From the NCBI GenBank assembly GCA_902488965.1, contig CABTYA010000063.1:1-5827 (forward strand): DNA of 5,827 bases, given 5' to 3'. This stretch comes from an uncultured Veillonellaceae bacterium (GTDB taxonomy: Bacteria; Bacillota; Negativicutes; Veillonellales; Negativicoccaceae). Position 1 is the first letter of the stretch. Each line of letters opens with the position of its first letter. The translations under genes and the position numbers were made by a program. This document shows, in pieces, positions 5,760 to 5,827 of this stretch. Under the pieces are notes generated by a model. That model was given only the letters and a program-made list of their open reading frames with translations, did not search any database and was not told the origin of the DNA.

Positions 5760-5827
5760 CAAAATGACGATAATTACAGCCACCTCGGCCGTAGAAGCTC
5801 GAGAATCACTGCTGGCTGGGAGGAGGG
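5760..5827. other. Sequence of uncertain origin beyond the adapter
   Basis: These 68 bases lie beyond the adapter and so have no demonstrated linkage to the chromosome. They hold no recognisable gene. The usp frame continues through them without an ATG to a TGA at 5806-5808 and encodes nothing Usp-like. The composition (CCACCTCGG, CTGGCTGGGAGGAGGG) looks unlike the neighbouring coding DNA, and they could be chimeric read, foreign insert or poor-quality tail. No promoter should be inferred from them. Confidence 0.7.

Noticed and set aside
5740..5827. Possible promoter or leader for the usp genes
   Set aside because: The region starts with adapter sequence and its linkage to the chromosome is unproven, so any promoter-like match would be meaningless.
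1..5827. CRISPR array, mobile element, attachment site, tRNA or riboswitch
   Set aside because: No regularly spaced repeats, transposase or integrase motifs, terminal inverted repeats or conserved RNA folds were seen. The only strong hairpins are the two terminators.

Overview
The window is GC-rich bacterial chromosomal DNA. All eight complete or near-complete genes lie on the minus strand, packed end to end, and the tail of one plus-strand gene enters from the left. Gene content (a YfbR-type HD nucleotidase, a SixA-type phosphatase, a DUF2157/GDYXXLXY membrane pair and tandem short Usp proteins), strong GGAGG-type ribosome binding sites and GC-rich codon use suggest a high-GC member of the Bacillota, possibly a Negativicute such as Selenomonas or Megasphaera. 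That is a guess from gene style, not a proven placement.

Layout, left to right: (1) 1-135, the last 44 codons of an unidentified plus-strand gene. (2) 159-191, a strong bidirectional terminator between that gene and the leftward operon. (3) 213-4729, a six-gene leftward operon. In transcription order it encodes a polytopic DUF2157 membrane protein, a GDYXXLXY membrane-anchored protein, an ArsR/SmtB metal-sensing repressor, a SixA-like phosphatase, a YfbR-like 5'-deoxynucleotidase and a PdxY-like pyridoxal/pyridoxamine kinase. Junctions overlap by 14, 4, 4 and 8 nt, with one 8-nt gap, so translation is very probably coupled. (4) 4753-4775, a GAAA-loop terminator on the minus strand only 23 nt upstream of the DUF2157 start codon. 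(5) 4784-5739, two tandem universal stress protein genes, the upstream one lacking its true 5' end. (6) 5739-5827, sequence that is not trustworthy as chromosome: 5739-5759 is a 21-base exact match, recalled from memory, to the Illumina P7/small-RNA 3' adapter, followed by 68 bases of unknown origin.

How the genes may work together: DUF2157 and GDYXXLXY proteins are a known neighbour pair of unknown function at the envelope. The ArsR-type regulator carries a complete zinc-type alpha-5 ligand set but no metal transporter is present, so its targets may be elsewhere or may be this operon of metal-dependent enzymes. The last three genes are small soluble enzymes of nucleotide clean-up, phosphohistidine removal and vitamin B6 salvage. 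I see no CRISPR array, mobile element, tRNA or rRNA. The clearest anomaly is the adapter at the right end. The most interesting biological points are the HD-to-HE substitution in YfbR, the SmtB-like metal sites, the repeated ATGATG junctions, and the terminator placed where the operon promoter would be expected.
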